From Imbricaverruca yamaguchii (lineage: Eukaryota > Arthropoda > Thecostraca > Neoverrucidae): a stretch of 64,000 bases of DNA. Made by a program: the position numbers and the translations under genes. The notes beneath the pieces are model-generated. The model ran no database searches, was not told the DNA's origin, and saw only the letters and a list, made by a program, of their open reading frames with translations. This document shows, piece after piece, positions 1 to 10,843 of the stretch (the first letter of the stretch is position 1; every line of letters begins with the position of its first letter). Where the stretch lies: assembly GCA_034440575.1 (NCBI GenBank), contig JAOTOL010001554.1, positions 1,482,501-1,546,500 of the forward strand. The letters run 5' to 3'.

Positions 1-1235
1 CGCGACACACTGAGACGACACATCGCATGCCGCGACACACTGATGCAACACATCACATGCCGCGACACATTGAGACAACACATTACATGCCGCGACACAC
101 TGAGACAACACATCACATACCGCGACCCACTGAGACAACACGTCACATGACGCGACACACTGATACAACACAACGCCGCGACACGCTGATACAACACATC
201 ATATTCCGCGACACACTGAGATGACACATCACATGCCGGGACACACCGAGACAACTCACCACATGCCGCGACACACTGAGACAATACATCACATGCCGCG
301 ACACACTGAGACAACACATCACACACCGCGACCTACTGAGACAACACATCACATGACGCGACACACTGAGACGACATATCGCATGCCGCGACACGCTGAT
401 ACAACACATCACATGCCGCGACACACTGAGACGACACATTACATGCCGCGACACACTGATACAACACAATGCCGCGACACGCTGATACAACACATCATAT
501 TCCGCGACACACTGAGACAAGACATCACATGCCGCGACACACTGAGACAACACATCACATTCCGCGACACACTGAGACAACACATTATATGCCGCGACAC
601 ACTGAGACAACACATCACATACCGCGACCCACTGAGACAACACGTCACATGACGCGACACACTGATACAACACAACGCCGCGACACGCTGATACAACACA
701 TCATATTCCGCGACACACTGAGATGACACATCACATGCCGAGACACACTGAGACAATACATCACATGCCGCGACACACTGAGACAACACAATGCCGCGAC
801 ACGCTGATATAATGCATTATATTCCGCGACACACTGAGACAACACATCACATGCCGCGACACACTGAGACAACACATCACATGACGCGACACACTGATAC
901 AACACAACGCCGCGACACGCTGATACAACACATCATATTCCGCGACACACTGAGACAACACATCACATGCCGCGACACACTGAGACGACACATCGCATGC
1001 CGCAACACACTGATACAACACATCACATGCCGCGACACACTGAGATGACACATCACATGCCGCGACACACTGATACAACACATCACATGCCGCGACACAC
1101 TGAGACAACACATCACATGCCGCGACACACTGAGACAACACATTACATGCCGCGACACACTGAGACAACACATCACATGCCGCGACACACTGAGACGACA
1201 CATCACATGCCGCGACACACCGAGACAACACACAT
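1..1235. repeat. 30-bp minisatellite, about 41 copies
   Basis: Tandem unit of about 30 bp with core CCGCGACACACTGAGACAAC followed by ACATCACATG. Variants (GATACAACA, ATTCCGCG, GACGCGAC) recur in blocks, which suggests higher-order duplications. The array runs off the left edge. It lies in the intron that follows InR exon 18 on the minus strand. Open frames through it are a by-product of the stop-poor unit and are not called as genes. Confidence 0.97.
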
Positions 1236-1330
1236 GTCACGGCAACACACATGACGTGAATAGCATTCTTGCACAAAATCCAACTCAACGGCTGCATACA
1301 TAGCCAGTCTCAGAACTACTTTAACAGAAC

Positions 1331-3118
1331 ACAGAGAATCTACCCGCAGCGGTCGGCCTGTCCACACACAGAGGACCTGCCCACCACGGTCGGCCTGTCC
1401 ACACACAGAGAACCCGCCCACCACGGTCGGCCTGTCCACACACAGAGAATCTACCCGCAGCGGTCGGCCTGTCCACACAGAGGACCCGCCCACCACGGTC
1501 GGCCTGTCCACACACAGAGAACCTACCCGCAGCGGTCGGCCTGTCCACACACAGAGAACCCGCCCACCACGGTCGGCCTGTCCACACACAGAGAACCTAC
1601 CCGCAGCGGTCGGCCTGTCCACACACAGAGAACCTGCCCACCACGGTCGGCCTGTCCACACACAGAGAACCTACCCGCAGCGGTCGGCCTGTCCACACAG
1701 AGAACCTGCCCACCACGGTCGGCCTGTCCACATACAGAGAACCTGCCCACCACGGTCGGCCTGTCCACACACAGAGAACCCGCCCACCACGGTCGGCCTG
1801 TCCACACACAGAGAATCTACCCGCAGCGGTCGGCCTGTCCACACAGAGGACCTGCCCACCACGGTCGGCCTATCCACACACAGAGAACCCGCCCACCAAG
1901 GTCGGCCTGTCCACACACAGAGAACCTACCCGCAGCGGTCGGCCTGTCCACACAGAGGACCTGCCCACCACGGTCGGCCTGTCCACACACAGAGAACCTA
2001 CCCGCAGCGGTCGGCCTGTCCACACACAGAGAACCTACCCGCAGCGGTCGGCCTGTCCACACACAGAGAATCTACCCGCAGCGGTCGGCCTGTCCACACA
2101 GAGGACCTGCCCACCACGGTCGGCCTATCCACACACAGAGAAACTGCCCACCACGGTCGGCCTATCCACACACAGAGAAACTGCCCACCACGGTCGGCCT
2201 GTCCACACACAGAGAACCCGCCCACCACGGTCGGCCTGTCCACACACAGAGAACCTGGCCACCACGGTCGGCCTGTCCACACACAGAGAACCTGGCCACC
2301 ACGGTCGGCCTGTCCACACACAGAGAACCTACCCACCACTGTCGGCCTGTCCACACACAGAGAACCCGCCCACCACGGTCGGCCTGTCCACACACAGAGA
2401 ACCTGCCCACCACGGTCGGCCTGTCCACACACAGAGAACCTACCCGCAGCGGTCGGCCTGTCCACACACAGAGAACCTGCCCACCACGGTCGGCCTGTCC
2501 ACACACAGAGAACCTGGCCACCACGGTCGGCCTGTCCACACACAGAGAACCTACCCGCAGCGGTCGGCCTGTCCACACAGAGAACCTGCCCACCACGGTC
2601 GGCCTGTCCACATACAGAGAACCTGGCCACCACGGTCGGCCTGTTCACATACAGAGAACCTGGCCACCAAGGTCGGCCTGTCCACACACAGAGAACCTAC
2701 CCGCAGCGGTCGGCCTGTCCACACAGAGAAACTGCCCACCACGGTCGGCCTGTCCACACACAGAGAACCTGCCCACCACGGTCGGCCTGTCCACACACAG
2801 AGAACCTGCCCACCACGGTCGGCCTGTCCACACACAGAGAACCTGGCCACCACGGTCGGCCTGTCCACACACAGAGAACCTACCCGCAGCGGTCGGCCTG
2901 TCCACACAGAGAACCTGCCCACCACGGTCGGCCTGTCCACATACAGAGAACCTGGCCACCACGGTCGGCCTGTTCACATACAGAGAACCTGGCCACCAAG
3001 GTCGGCCTGTCCACACACAGAGAACCTACCCGCAGCGGTCGGCCTGTCCACACACAGAGAACCTGCCCACCACGGTCGGCCTGTCCACACACAGAGAACT
3101 GACCCGCAGCGGTCGGCC
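1331..3118. repeat. 37-bp minisatellite, about 48 copies
   Basis: The unit is about 37 bp, GGTCGGCCTGTCCACACACA plus GAGAACCTRCCC and then either GCAGC or ACCAC. A 33-bp variant lacks one CACA. Two unit types are interspersed, and an internal block around 2600-2680 recurs at about 2930-3005. On the minus strand each unit shows GTGTGGACAG (acceptor-like) and, in the GCAGC type, GGGTAGGT (donor-like). It begins 13 nt downstream of the InR exon 18 donor. Confidence 0.97.
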
Positions 3119-3131
3119 ACGTGACACTCAC

Positions 3132-3366
3132 TTCATGACGCTGGCCTCGGTGAGGAACGCCTGTCGGTCGTACATGTTGGCGTCCTCCTGCAGCGTCTTG
3201 ATGGCCACCCTGTACAGCTGCTCGGTGTCGTCTCCGGGCTCGCGTGACTTCAGCAGCGCCGTGCCATCGTACACGCTGCCGAAGCTGCCCTTGCCGATCA
3301 GCGCGTCGAAGAACACCTTCTCCACGTCCACCTCCCACCCGTCCGACTGGTACGGCATCTGACCGA
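3132..3366 (-). CDS. InR: InR exon 18: juxtamembrane and kinase N-lobe
   Basis: The exon reads GQMPYQSDGWEVDVEKVFFD, then ALIGKGSFGSVYDGTALLK, VAIKTLQEDANMYDRQAFL and TEASVMK. W-E-V starts the kinase region as in all InR proteins. G-K-G-S-F-G-x-V-Y is the glycine-rich ATP loop, V-A-I-K holds the catalytic Lys, and F-L-x-E-A-S-V-M-K is the alphaC helix with its conserved Glu. The acceptor CTCTGCAG/TCGG is phase 1 and the donor ATGAA/GTGAGT is phase 2, at the position where vertebrate INSR also has an intron. The HRD and DFG exons are off the left edge. A 37-bp array starts 13 nt beyond the donor. Confidence 0.97.
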
Positions 3367-3563
3367 CTGCAGAGCAAGGCCCAGACCAGGTGAGCTCGCC
3401 GGCCATGCATACTCACTGGACGCTCGGTGCACACCGGAGCTGCTTCATAGAAATACGATCAGGTATCTGTGAACGAGGGTTCCGAGGAAACTGATGCCTG
3501 AGAAGGGGCTGTCACGCTTTGCGTTAGTAAATACCTTGAGGTTTTTGTGGAGTGGGGTTGGCA

Positions 3564-3791
<228 letters not shown>

Positions 3792-3950
3792 TATGCGTGC
3801 ATATGTGTATGCATGCGTGTGTGTATGCAATGAGTGAACAGTGAATCACTCGTCTTGCACATGACTATGCATTTTACAGCAGCAATGGTTGCCAGCACCC
3901 TACCAATGTACACCTCACCGGCCCGCCCGTCGCTGACCACGACAGCTCAC

Positions 3951-4107
3951 CATAGTACGGGTTCCAGCTGGTGTAGATGGCGTCCACCTGGCGCTTTTCC
4001 AGCCGGCGGTAGAGGAAGACGGCCACAGCGGCAGCTACCAGCAGCACCAGCAGCACGCCCACCACAACACCGACGATAGCCTCCTGGGAGACCTCACCTT
4101 CGGGAGC
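3951..4107 (-). CDS. InR: InR exon 17: transmembrane helix and NPxY juxtamembrane motif
   Basis: The exon reads APEGEVSQEAIVGVVVGVLL, then a run of Val/Leu/Ala ending AVFLYRRLEKRQVDAIYTSW and NPYYG. It has one strongly hydrophobic helix of about 22 residues, a basic stop-transfer RRLEKR, and then N-P-x-Y. In this family N-P-E-Y is the juxtamembrane docking site for IRS and Shc PTB domains; here x is Tyr, so two adjacent tyrosines are present. The donor is TATG/GTGAGC (phase 1). Two in-phase acceptors are possible, one at 4107 and one 21 nt inside (TCTCCCAG); I chose the first because a CTGAC branch-like motif precedes it. Confidence 0.93.
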
Positions 4108-4893
4108 CTGGCCGTGGCGGTACACAGCGCCGGTCAGTGGCAGCCAGGTGCGACACGTCAAACAATCGGTGTGCATTGGTGCGACACGTCCAACAATCGG
4201 CGTGCCCTATGTGTGTGGGTAAGGTGTCTTCTGGGCTGGTGCGGCGCAGTTGGTGCCACGGCTATATATAACTAACATAATATTCACAATGCGTGCTTTA
4301 AAACAACGCTCCTTACAATGATGCAAAAATCCGATTATCATCAGCTGTTGAGAGACGTGGACGTGGAGGTGAAAAGCTGTTGCATGATTGCAAGGTCATT
4401 CTAGAAGGAAATACTGCTCATAGTGATAATGCATCACTTAGAGCAAACACTAAGATAGTTTAGTGTAATATTGGTAGTATTATCTGCCAGATATATCTAC
4501 TCGAGTGCAATAGACAATTTGTCCCAGAATCATAGGCACCCAGAATTTGTCAACATACCATTGATTTGGCCAACAACTGAAAATGGAATTCAACCTATCT
4601 TTGTCAACGCCTGTCGCATATACAATAAGCATCGACACATGGTACCCTTGGCCGTATAACGTATTCAGAGTGCTTGATGAGCTGCATGAACCGACTTGAC
4701 TGTAGCTGTTATTTTCCGATATTTTGTCCTACATCTGCAAGATTGCGTGTTGACCATGCTGAACGAAACATCATTTCACCACGTGCCATTGGCGGCCGTC
4801 ACACGAGGCAGCACGTGTGCACTAGTCGTCAACAACAGGCGCGGCCCTGCCTCTGGCGCGACTCGGCAGCAGCGCGTCAGGTGCACCACTCAC
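4108..4893. other. InR intron 16-17, no further gene seen
   Basis: Between exons 16 and 17 I see AT-rich unique sequence. Around 4140-4205 there is a short direct repeat (GCGACACGTC...CAACAATCGG, two copies). No coding exon, RNA gene or recognisable transposon is apparent. Confidence 0.6.
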
Positions 4894-5061
4894 CGCCACC
4901 ACGTAGAACACCATCTGAGAGGGCTCGCCCACGCCGGCCAGCGTGCGGGCGCGCACCCACAGACTGATGTTGCCGACAGGCAGCCACTGCCTGGTCTCTC
5001 GCTTGCACGGCTGCACCTCGCACGGCTCCAGCGGGCACAGGTGCACCTTGCCGGGGATCTC
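4894..5061 (-). CDS. InR: InR exon 16: FnIII-3 second half
   Basis: Fifty-six codons start EIPGKVHLCPLEPCEVQPCK and continue WLPVGNISLWVRARTLAGVG to MVFYVVA. The L-x-x-G-x-x-x-x-x-[VI]-R-A-x-[ST]-L-A-G-x-G strand followed by a membrane-proximal strand ends the ectodomain. The C-x-L-x-P-C-x-V-x-P-C cluster has more cysteines than I expect for this position. The acceptor GTCCGGCAG/GAG and donor GGCG/GTGAGT are both phase 0, so the exon is symmetric and could be skipped in frame. Confidence 0.94.
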
Positions 5062-5622
5062 CTGCCGGACGGGGAGGGCAGGTGTCAACAGACGGCCCAG
5101 CAGCGGTACAAAGTCTCACTACGTGCTCCACCACGGCGGCACTGCACACTCATATGGCAGGCTGCCCGCATGGTATGTTGGCGATAGCACCAAACGGCGA
5201 CCATACAATAGCGTTGTGCACAAATAGCCATCACGACTCCGCATAATATTTATAATAGCATCGGTACAAGGAGCGCAGCATCGGCTATCTCTGGTTATGT
5301 ACCGGCCAGTCACACCGGCACTCCCTGGGCACTGTCCCGGGAATTGCTAGTGTGCACGCTGTGCAAGAACCCGGGTAAATTATCGAATATGGATAAAGCG
5401 CTCATAAAATGCTAAAAAACGACTGCAAGTTCACAGGACCGCTCACGAAGCGTTATAAAACTAAAGTAGTCCTTAGAGTCATGTTTCCTGGGCGGCATCT
5501 GGAGCCACAGCCGACACACGGACGGAGTGAGGGTCAGGTTTCAATGTGACATGTTACACAGTCGAACGGAACTAAGGTGGAGTGGTCGGCCACTGGCGAG
5601 ATGACTGACACCACGTACTGAC

Positions 5623-5774
5623 CGCTTGCTCGCTGTCCATCCGCTGCTTGTGGAAGATGTAGCTGAGCACTCTGCCACCGTTGGGGTCGGGCGGGTCGAA
5701 CCAGGTGAGTGTGACATGGCCGCCGGCTGTCTGGTTGGAGATGGTCGGCCTCTGGGTGAGTTGATCGGCCGCGG
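5623..5774 (-). CDS. InR: InR exon 15: FnIII-3 first half
   Basis: The exon reads AADQLTQRPTISNQTAGGHV, TLTWFDPPDPNGGRVLSYI and HKQRMDSEQ. The V-x-L-x-W-x-x-P-x-x-P-N-G-x-[VI]-x-x-Y strand pair is the FnIII-3 signature. The acceptor CCCCGGCAG/CCGCGG has entry phase 1 and the donor AAGCG/GTCAGT is phase 0. The frame is short of start codons and easily missed, but it is fixed by the neighbouring exons. A 10-bp repeat (about 5791-5840) lies just upstream of the acceptor. Confidence 0.93.
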
Positions 5775-5790
5775 CTGCCGGGGCCAGCCG

Positions 5791-5842
5791 TGGCGGTCAT
5801 GGCACGGCATGGCACGGCATGGCACGACATGGCACAGCACAC
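5791..5842. repeat. 10-bp tandem repeat, about 5 copies
   Basis: The unit ATGGCACGGC is repeated with small changes. It lies 20-70 nt upstream (InR sense) of the exon 15 acceptor. Confidence 0.85.
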
Positions 5843-6429
5843 CACGCTACGGCACGTGTACGCCATGCCAACATAACGACACATCATATTACTACTGTGG
5901 TAACATCGCAACTTACTCCATCACGAGCCCCGGAATGCAGGGGGAGGGGATTTGCAACTTTTGGCGGCCCAATAAGTCCAGCTTCTGAAAAATATATAGT
6001 GTATTTACGGACTACTGATTGCCTGTTAATCATCTGGACGAGGATTCACTAGTTATGTATGATGGCAGCACCACGGTGCAGCCTGCTGTGGTGGCACCAG
6101 GGTGTACCCTCTGCAGCGACAACAGTGACATCATGGCGTAGCATCCTGCAGCGCTTGCCCGGTAGTTTTGGTTGGCTACTTGAGTTTTAGGGCGCATCGA
6201 CTAGGTTTGGTCATTTGGCGCCCATTGGTAGTTTTGGTCCATACCGACTAATACATGCACACGATCCGACACTACGCGCATCCGTTCACAGGTAACAATT
6301 GCAGCGCGAGTGAATGACATAGGCTGTCCGGATTTGTCACTGGAGTTCAGTGACGGACAAGCTGGTGTCACTGTATTGGGCCAACGACAAGCATCTGCAA
6401 AGGTGACACAATCCCAGCCAGCCACCCAC

Positions 6430-6633
6430 CGATCTTCTTCGTCTTCTGGCTGGCGATAGCGGCTGGGCTGCAGAGGCTGTTGAGAAGAGTCCCGTTGTGA
6501 GAGAGCCCCTCCATGTTGCTTTGGCACGCTAACACCTCAACGGTGTACTCGGCAAAGTAGCGCAGGTTGGTCACCATGGTGCCATTTTTGGTGTGGTTGG
6601 CCAACACGAAGCCCTCGTAGTCCATGCACCACT
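6430..6633 (-). CDS. InR: InR exon 14: end of FnIII-2 (beta chain)
   Basis: Sixty-eight codons read WCMDYEGFVLANHTKNGTMV, TNLRYFAEYTVEVLACQ and LCSPAAIASQKTKKI. The L-R-x-[FY]-x-x-Y-x-[IV]-x-[VL]-x-A-C strand and C-S-x-A-A-x-x-x-x-[KR]-T match the C-terminal half of FnIII-2 in the beta subunit. Several sequons (NHT, NGT) are visible. The acceptor GCTCCTCAG/AGTGG and donor ATCG/GTGGGT are both phase 1, so the exon is symmetric. Confidence 0.95.
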
Positions 6634-7245
6634 CTGAGGAGCATAAAATGGCATCAGTGCACTGCTCGCCTCCACCTGGGGCAGGTCAGCTGTAATGACA
6701 ATGTTCTCTGGGATGATACCGGCTCGAACACAGCGTATACAGTGGACTGGCGACAGGATCAGGCAAGTGGGCGGGGCGCAACCGGACATAACCGAATAGC
6801 TAGCCCAAACAACATGCGCTCAATCGCCGCCATAGGTACGGGCTGACGTACGCAAATGAACACGAGTTGAACGCATCACATACGGTGTCCTGAGGTGAGA
6901 TTATCGACAGACACGCTTGAAGGAGAAATGAGCAGCTGTGGAGATACCTGACAGGGTTCAGACCGTTGGCGCACCTGGCTCACTGATCAGACTGATTATA
7001 TCAGAAACAACATAACTTGTGTCCATGTTCGGTGCCAGCTAGTTAGCTACGTGCATCGGACAACAGAGCATGCTGGCTCACGAGTCACCCCACCGTACGC
7101 CGGGCGATGGCCGCCGCCTCTGAAGCCACACCAAGTACGCGCGAGCTGCGCACACCCAGCGCCGCACACAAAACGTCGCCGAGGCAAGAACAGTTCAGTG
7201 GCGGTCAGAACGACGGGGGCCCGTCGGCCGCTCGGCGGCACCTAC

Positions 7246-7370
7246 TTCCGTGCGCCGACGTGGTGTAGTGTCGACATGGCGACGGGATGCTGGTGCCGTT
7301 GGGTGAAGATGACGAGTTTTCCGGCGCCGAGCCGTTGATGCTCCGTCGGCCGCGACTGCCCGGCGCCCGG
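7246..7370 (-). CDS. InR: InR exon 13: alpha/beta cleavage site and start of beta chain
   Basis: This exon was found by phase matching, because its frame is not the longest over the region. After GATGTTGCAG it reads RAPGSRGRRSINGSAPENSS and ends near YTTSAHG. R-G-R-R before Ser is a furin-type site at exactly the expected place (vertebrate R-K-R-R-S), followed by a Ser/Thr/Asn-rich beta-chain start with NGS, NSS and NGT glycosylation sequons. Entry phase 2 and exit phase 1 (GGAA/GTAGGT) join exons 12 and 14 without a stop. The exon lies in a GC-rich patch. Conservation is low except for the cleavage site, as usual in this segment. Confidence 0.8.
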
Positions 7371-7823
7371 CTGCAACATCACACAGTGGGCTGAAGATCG
7401 CGCAGAGAAGCACGCGTGACGCCAACGATGACGGGTGGCGACGTGACGTCCCAACGTGACGGTGCCCGCATCCGCTATCGGCACACTCCGGAGTGCCGAC
7501 ACATCACTATCTTTCGCACCTGTGCAATCACTACTTCACACTGCAATCACACTGAATCACTACTTTCGGACCTGTGTAAATCAGTCACAACAGCTTGATA
7601 CAATAAACATACAGATGACGTACGCACAGCGACAGCATTTACAAGTGATACGACCTAACTGTGCACCAATTATTTATCGCTGGACACTTTTAGCTGCAAT
7701 GCAGTCACGAACAGACACGGTTCCTGCCACACTTCGCCACACTGCCTGACTCAGAGTCCAGCGTATGCCATATTCCACGTCACTTCACTTCGCCTTATCG
7801 TACTGCACAGACGAACCACTCAC

Positions 7824-8046
7824 GTGGTCTTCTTGACAAACACGGCGTTCTGGAGTAAGTTCTCGAACAAGATCTGGTCCTTCTTCTGGACGGCGTCGAT
7901 GCCGGCACGGCCCGCCCCACCACGCCGTTTGCCGTCTGCGGCAGTGCACTCGCAGCACTCGGAGCCGTCGGCGATGTCACTCAGGATGGACACGTTCCGC
8001 AGCGGCGGCCTCGTCGTGGTGGTGACCTTCGGCGGGGACTGAACCG
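7824..8046 (-). CDS. InR: InR exon 12: insert domain with alpha-CT-like helix
   Basis: Read from the acceptor CTTCACAG/CGGTTCAG (phase 1), the exon gives AVQSPPKVTTTT, NVSILSDIADGSECCEC, a Lys/Arg/Gly-rich linker and DQILFENLLQNAVFVKKT. The S-P-P and C-C-x-C elements match the insert domain. F-E-N-x-L-x-N-x-V-F-V matches alpha-CT, the alpha-chain C-terminal helix that contacts insulin together with L1. The donor ACCAC/GTGAGT is phase 2. The frame stays open upstream through 17 tandem 81-bp copies of this same acceptor and exon start, up to about 9496. If an upstream acceptor is used, the exon becomes longer by multiples of 27 residues. Confidence 0.93.
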
Positions 8047-9485
8047 CTGTGAAGGCGCGGGTCACGTCAGACGGCAGCCGCCTCACAACACACTGGCGGT
8101 ACGGCCACAGTGGCGGGGACTGAACCGCTGTGAAGGCGCGGGTCACGTCAGACGGCAGCCGCTTCACAACACACTGGCGGTACGGCCACAGTGGCGGGGA
8201 CTGAACCGCTGTGAAGACGCGGGTCACGTCAGACGGCAGCCGCCTCACAACACACTGGCGGTACGGCCACAATGGCGGGGACTGAACCGCTGTGAAGACG
8301 CGGGTCACGTCAGACGGCAGCCGCCTCACAACACACTGGCGGTACGGCCACAGTGGCGGGGACTGAACCGCTGTGAAGGCGCGGGTCACGTCAGACGGCA
8401 GCCGCCTCACAACACACTGGCGGTACGGCCACAGTGGCGGGGACTGAACCGCTGTGAAGACGCGGGTCACGTCAGACGGCAGCCGCCTCACAACACACTG
8501 GCGGTACGGCCACAGTGGCGGGGACTGAACCGCTGTGAAGGCGCGGGTCACGTCAGACGGCAGCCGCCTCACAACACACTGGCGGTACGGCCACAATGGC
8601 GGGGACTGAACCGCTGTGAAGGCGCGGGTCACGTCAGACGGCAGCCGCCTCACAACACACTGGCGGTACGGCCACAGTGGCGGGGACTGAACCGCTGTGA
8701 AGACGCGGGTCACGTCAGACGGCAGCCGCCTCACAACACACTGGCGGTACGGCCACAGTGGCGGGGACTGAACCGCTGTGAAGACGCGGGTCACGTCAGA
8801 CGGCAGCCGCCTCACAACACACTGGCGGTACGGCCACAGTGGCGGGGACTGAACCGCTGTGAAGGCGCGGGTCACGTCAGACGGCAGCCGCCTCACAACA
8901 CACTGGCGGTACGGCCACAATGGCGGGGACTGAACCGCTGTGAAGGCGCGGGTCACGTCAGACGGCAGCCGCCTCACAACACACTGGCGGTACGGCCACA
9001 GTGGCGGGGACTGAACCGCTGTGAAGGCGCGGGTCACGTCAGACGGCAGCCGCCTCACAACACACTGGCGGTACGGCCACAGTGGCGGGGACTGAACCGC
9101 TGTGAAGACGCGGGTCACGTCAGACGGCAGCCGCCTCACAACACACTGGCGGTACGGCCACAATGGCGGGGACTGAACCGCTGTGAAGGCGCGGGTCACG
9201 TCAGACGGCAGCCGCCTCACAACACACTGGCGGTACGGCCACAGTGGCGGGGACTGAACCGCTGTGAAGGCGCGGGTCACGTCAGACGGCAGCCGCCTCA
9301 CAACACACTGGCGGTACGGCCACAGTGGCGGGGACTGAACCGCTGTGAAGACGCGGGTCACGTCAGACGGCAGCCGCCTCACAACACACTGGCGGTACGG
9401 CCACAGTGGCGGGGACTGAACCGCTGTGAAGACGCGGGTCACGTCAGACGGCAGCCGCCTCACAACACACTGGCGGTACGGCCAG
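8033..9485 (-). repeat. 81-bp array of duplicated exon-12 acceptor sites, 18 copies
   Basis: The units are nearly identical and exactly 81 bp. Each contains, on the InR strand, GTCTGACGTGACCC (branch-point-like), CGCCTTCACAG (acceptor) and CGGTTCAGTCCCCGCC, the first 16 bases of exon 12. The last copy is the real exon boundary. Eighty-one is 27 codons and the InR frame is open across all copies. Each unit would encode LWPYRQCVVRRLPS then DVTR[AV]FTAVQSPP. Variable positions are few: A/V, one R/K, and a synonymous Leu change. The homogeneity suggests recent expansion or gene conversion. Confidence 0.97.
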
Positions 9486-10425
9486 TGTCGGCGCACCGCC
9501 GGCCACCAGACTGGTCACGTGGTCGTCGGGGCGTGCACGATGCTGCAGAGCTTGTGTGGTTCACAACTGCCGTTCAGCATGCGCTTACGCCCTGAGCCAG
9601 TAGCGAATTCAGAGTACAATCCCGATCCAAGAACGATTAATACCTTCCATATTAATCTGATACGCTTATTTTACCAATTATGGGCTTCAATGCTGCAGAC
9701 CAAGCATCGGATACCCCATCGCGGCCGAAAAGTTGACGACAGAACGCAACTGCCACATCTTGGTTGACCCTGTCGATATGCACCTGATTGTGTTCAATTT
9801 TCGTGCAAGTGGAGTAATTTCAGAAATAAGTAAATCTACTTCGAGCATGTACATACAATTCGATGTTGCGCCTTCAAATTTTGAGTCCCTGCTCTGTGTT
9901 CAGCAGCAAAGCAATCGATTGCGTAAATAAACTCGATTGCGTTTTTCGATTGCGATAAAAAAACGAAAATCACCGACGTGATCAAATCGTATATTCACCT
10001 CGCTGATAGGTGTGATCAGTCTAGACATTTCGTATTGGCGTAGTTTCATGTGTAAAATCGTAATAAATACGCCAAAAGTGTAAGGGCAAACATGTTTGGT
10101 CCGTCCCATCGTCGCCTAAGATGCGCCGAGAGCTGACGAACGTGAAAACGGAAGGCGGCTCCGCCAGAAGAAATTTAGTCCAAATTAGCGAACGTATTTG
10201 CTTGCGAAACCGCGGAACCGCTAACTTTGTATCGGTTAACACTGCTAACATTGTAATCGGTTCCATTCACTTGGCACTGAACCCGGATGCTGAAAATAGG
10301 CATGGATCACTACTCGTCTTACCAAACAACAGACGTTCTTGGTAAGCGCTGACAATGTTTACATCATAGAACTGGTGTCCTTTGATTGAAAAGCCATCAC
10401 TTGCAGGATGATCATCCTCAGCATC

Positions 10426-10545
10426 GCGTCCAAAACCGTCAGCATCGCGGTCATTACCATCAGCATCGCGGTCGTTACCCTCAGCATCGCAGGCATTACC
10501 CTCAGCCTCACGGTCATTACCCTCAGAATCGTAGTCATTACGTCG
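10426..10545. repeat. 21-bp minisatellite, about 6 copies
   Basis: The unit is CATCAGCATCGCGGTCATTAC with variants. It sits about 100 nt past the InR exon 11 donor. On the InR strand it reads as acidic heptads (G-N-D-R-D-A-D), but no splice signals place it in the receptor, so I treat it as intronic. Confidence 0.9.
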
Positions 10546-10645
10546 TGTTTTGTGATGATTCAATTGCCAAAAGAGATTACCTTACCATCCTACACTGAGA
10601 CTACGCACTCACTTTCGGTCGCCCACCCCGTTGACGTTCACTTAC

Positions 10646-10843
10646 CGGTGGTATCCTGGCAAAAGTCAAAGTTGGGGTCGAGCTGTTCGGGATTGTTGTG
10701 CGCACGCACGATGTACTGCACTATGATGCCGTTGGGACGCGCTGGAGGATCCCACTTGATGAGTAGAGAGGCTTCATTCTGACCAGACGCGTCGACCCGC
10801 GGCTCGATCGCCACCACCTTGAGGTTGCGGGGAACCGTTGGCC
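10646..10843 (-). CDS. InR: InR exon 11: FnIII-2 first part
   Basis: Sixty-six codons starting PTVPRNLKVVAIEPRVDASG and continuing ASLLIKWDPPARPNGIIVQY, AHNN and DFCQDTT. The P-x-x-P-x-x-x, L-x-I-x-W-x-P-P-x-x-P-N-G-x-I-x-x-Y core is the FnIII-2 signature. D-x-C precedes the insert domain as in vertebrate InR. The acceptor CGTCTGCAG/GGCC and donor CACCG/GTAAGT are both phase 1, so the exon is symmetric. The following intron contains a 21-bp minisatellite and, at its far end, the 81-bp acceptor array. Confidence 0.96.

Noticed and set aside
1..3118. CRISPR-like array appearance
   Set aside because: Units are contiguous with no unique spacers, and the DNA is eukaryotic with introns. These are minisatellites.
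1269..3362. Plus-strand open frame of about 697 codons
   Set aside because: It runs through the 37-bp minisatellite and antisense to InR exon 18. The unit lacks stops in several frames; no domain, no splice context.
10267..10563. Acidic heptad frame on the InR strand
   Set aside because: It is the 21-bp minisatellite after the exon 11 donor. Exons 11 and 12 join in phase without it and it has no convincing splice sites.
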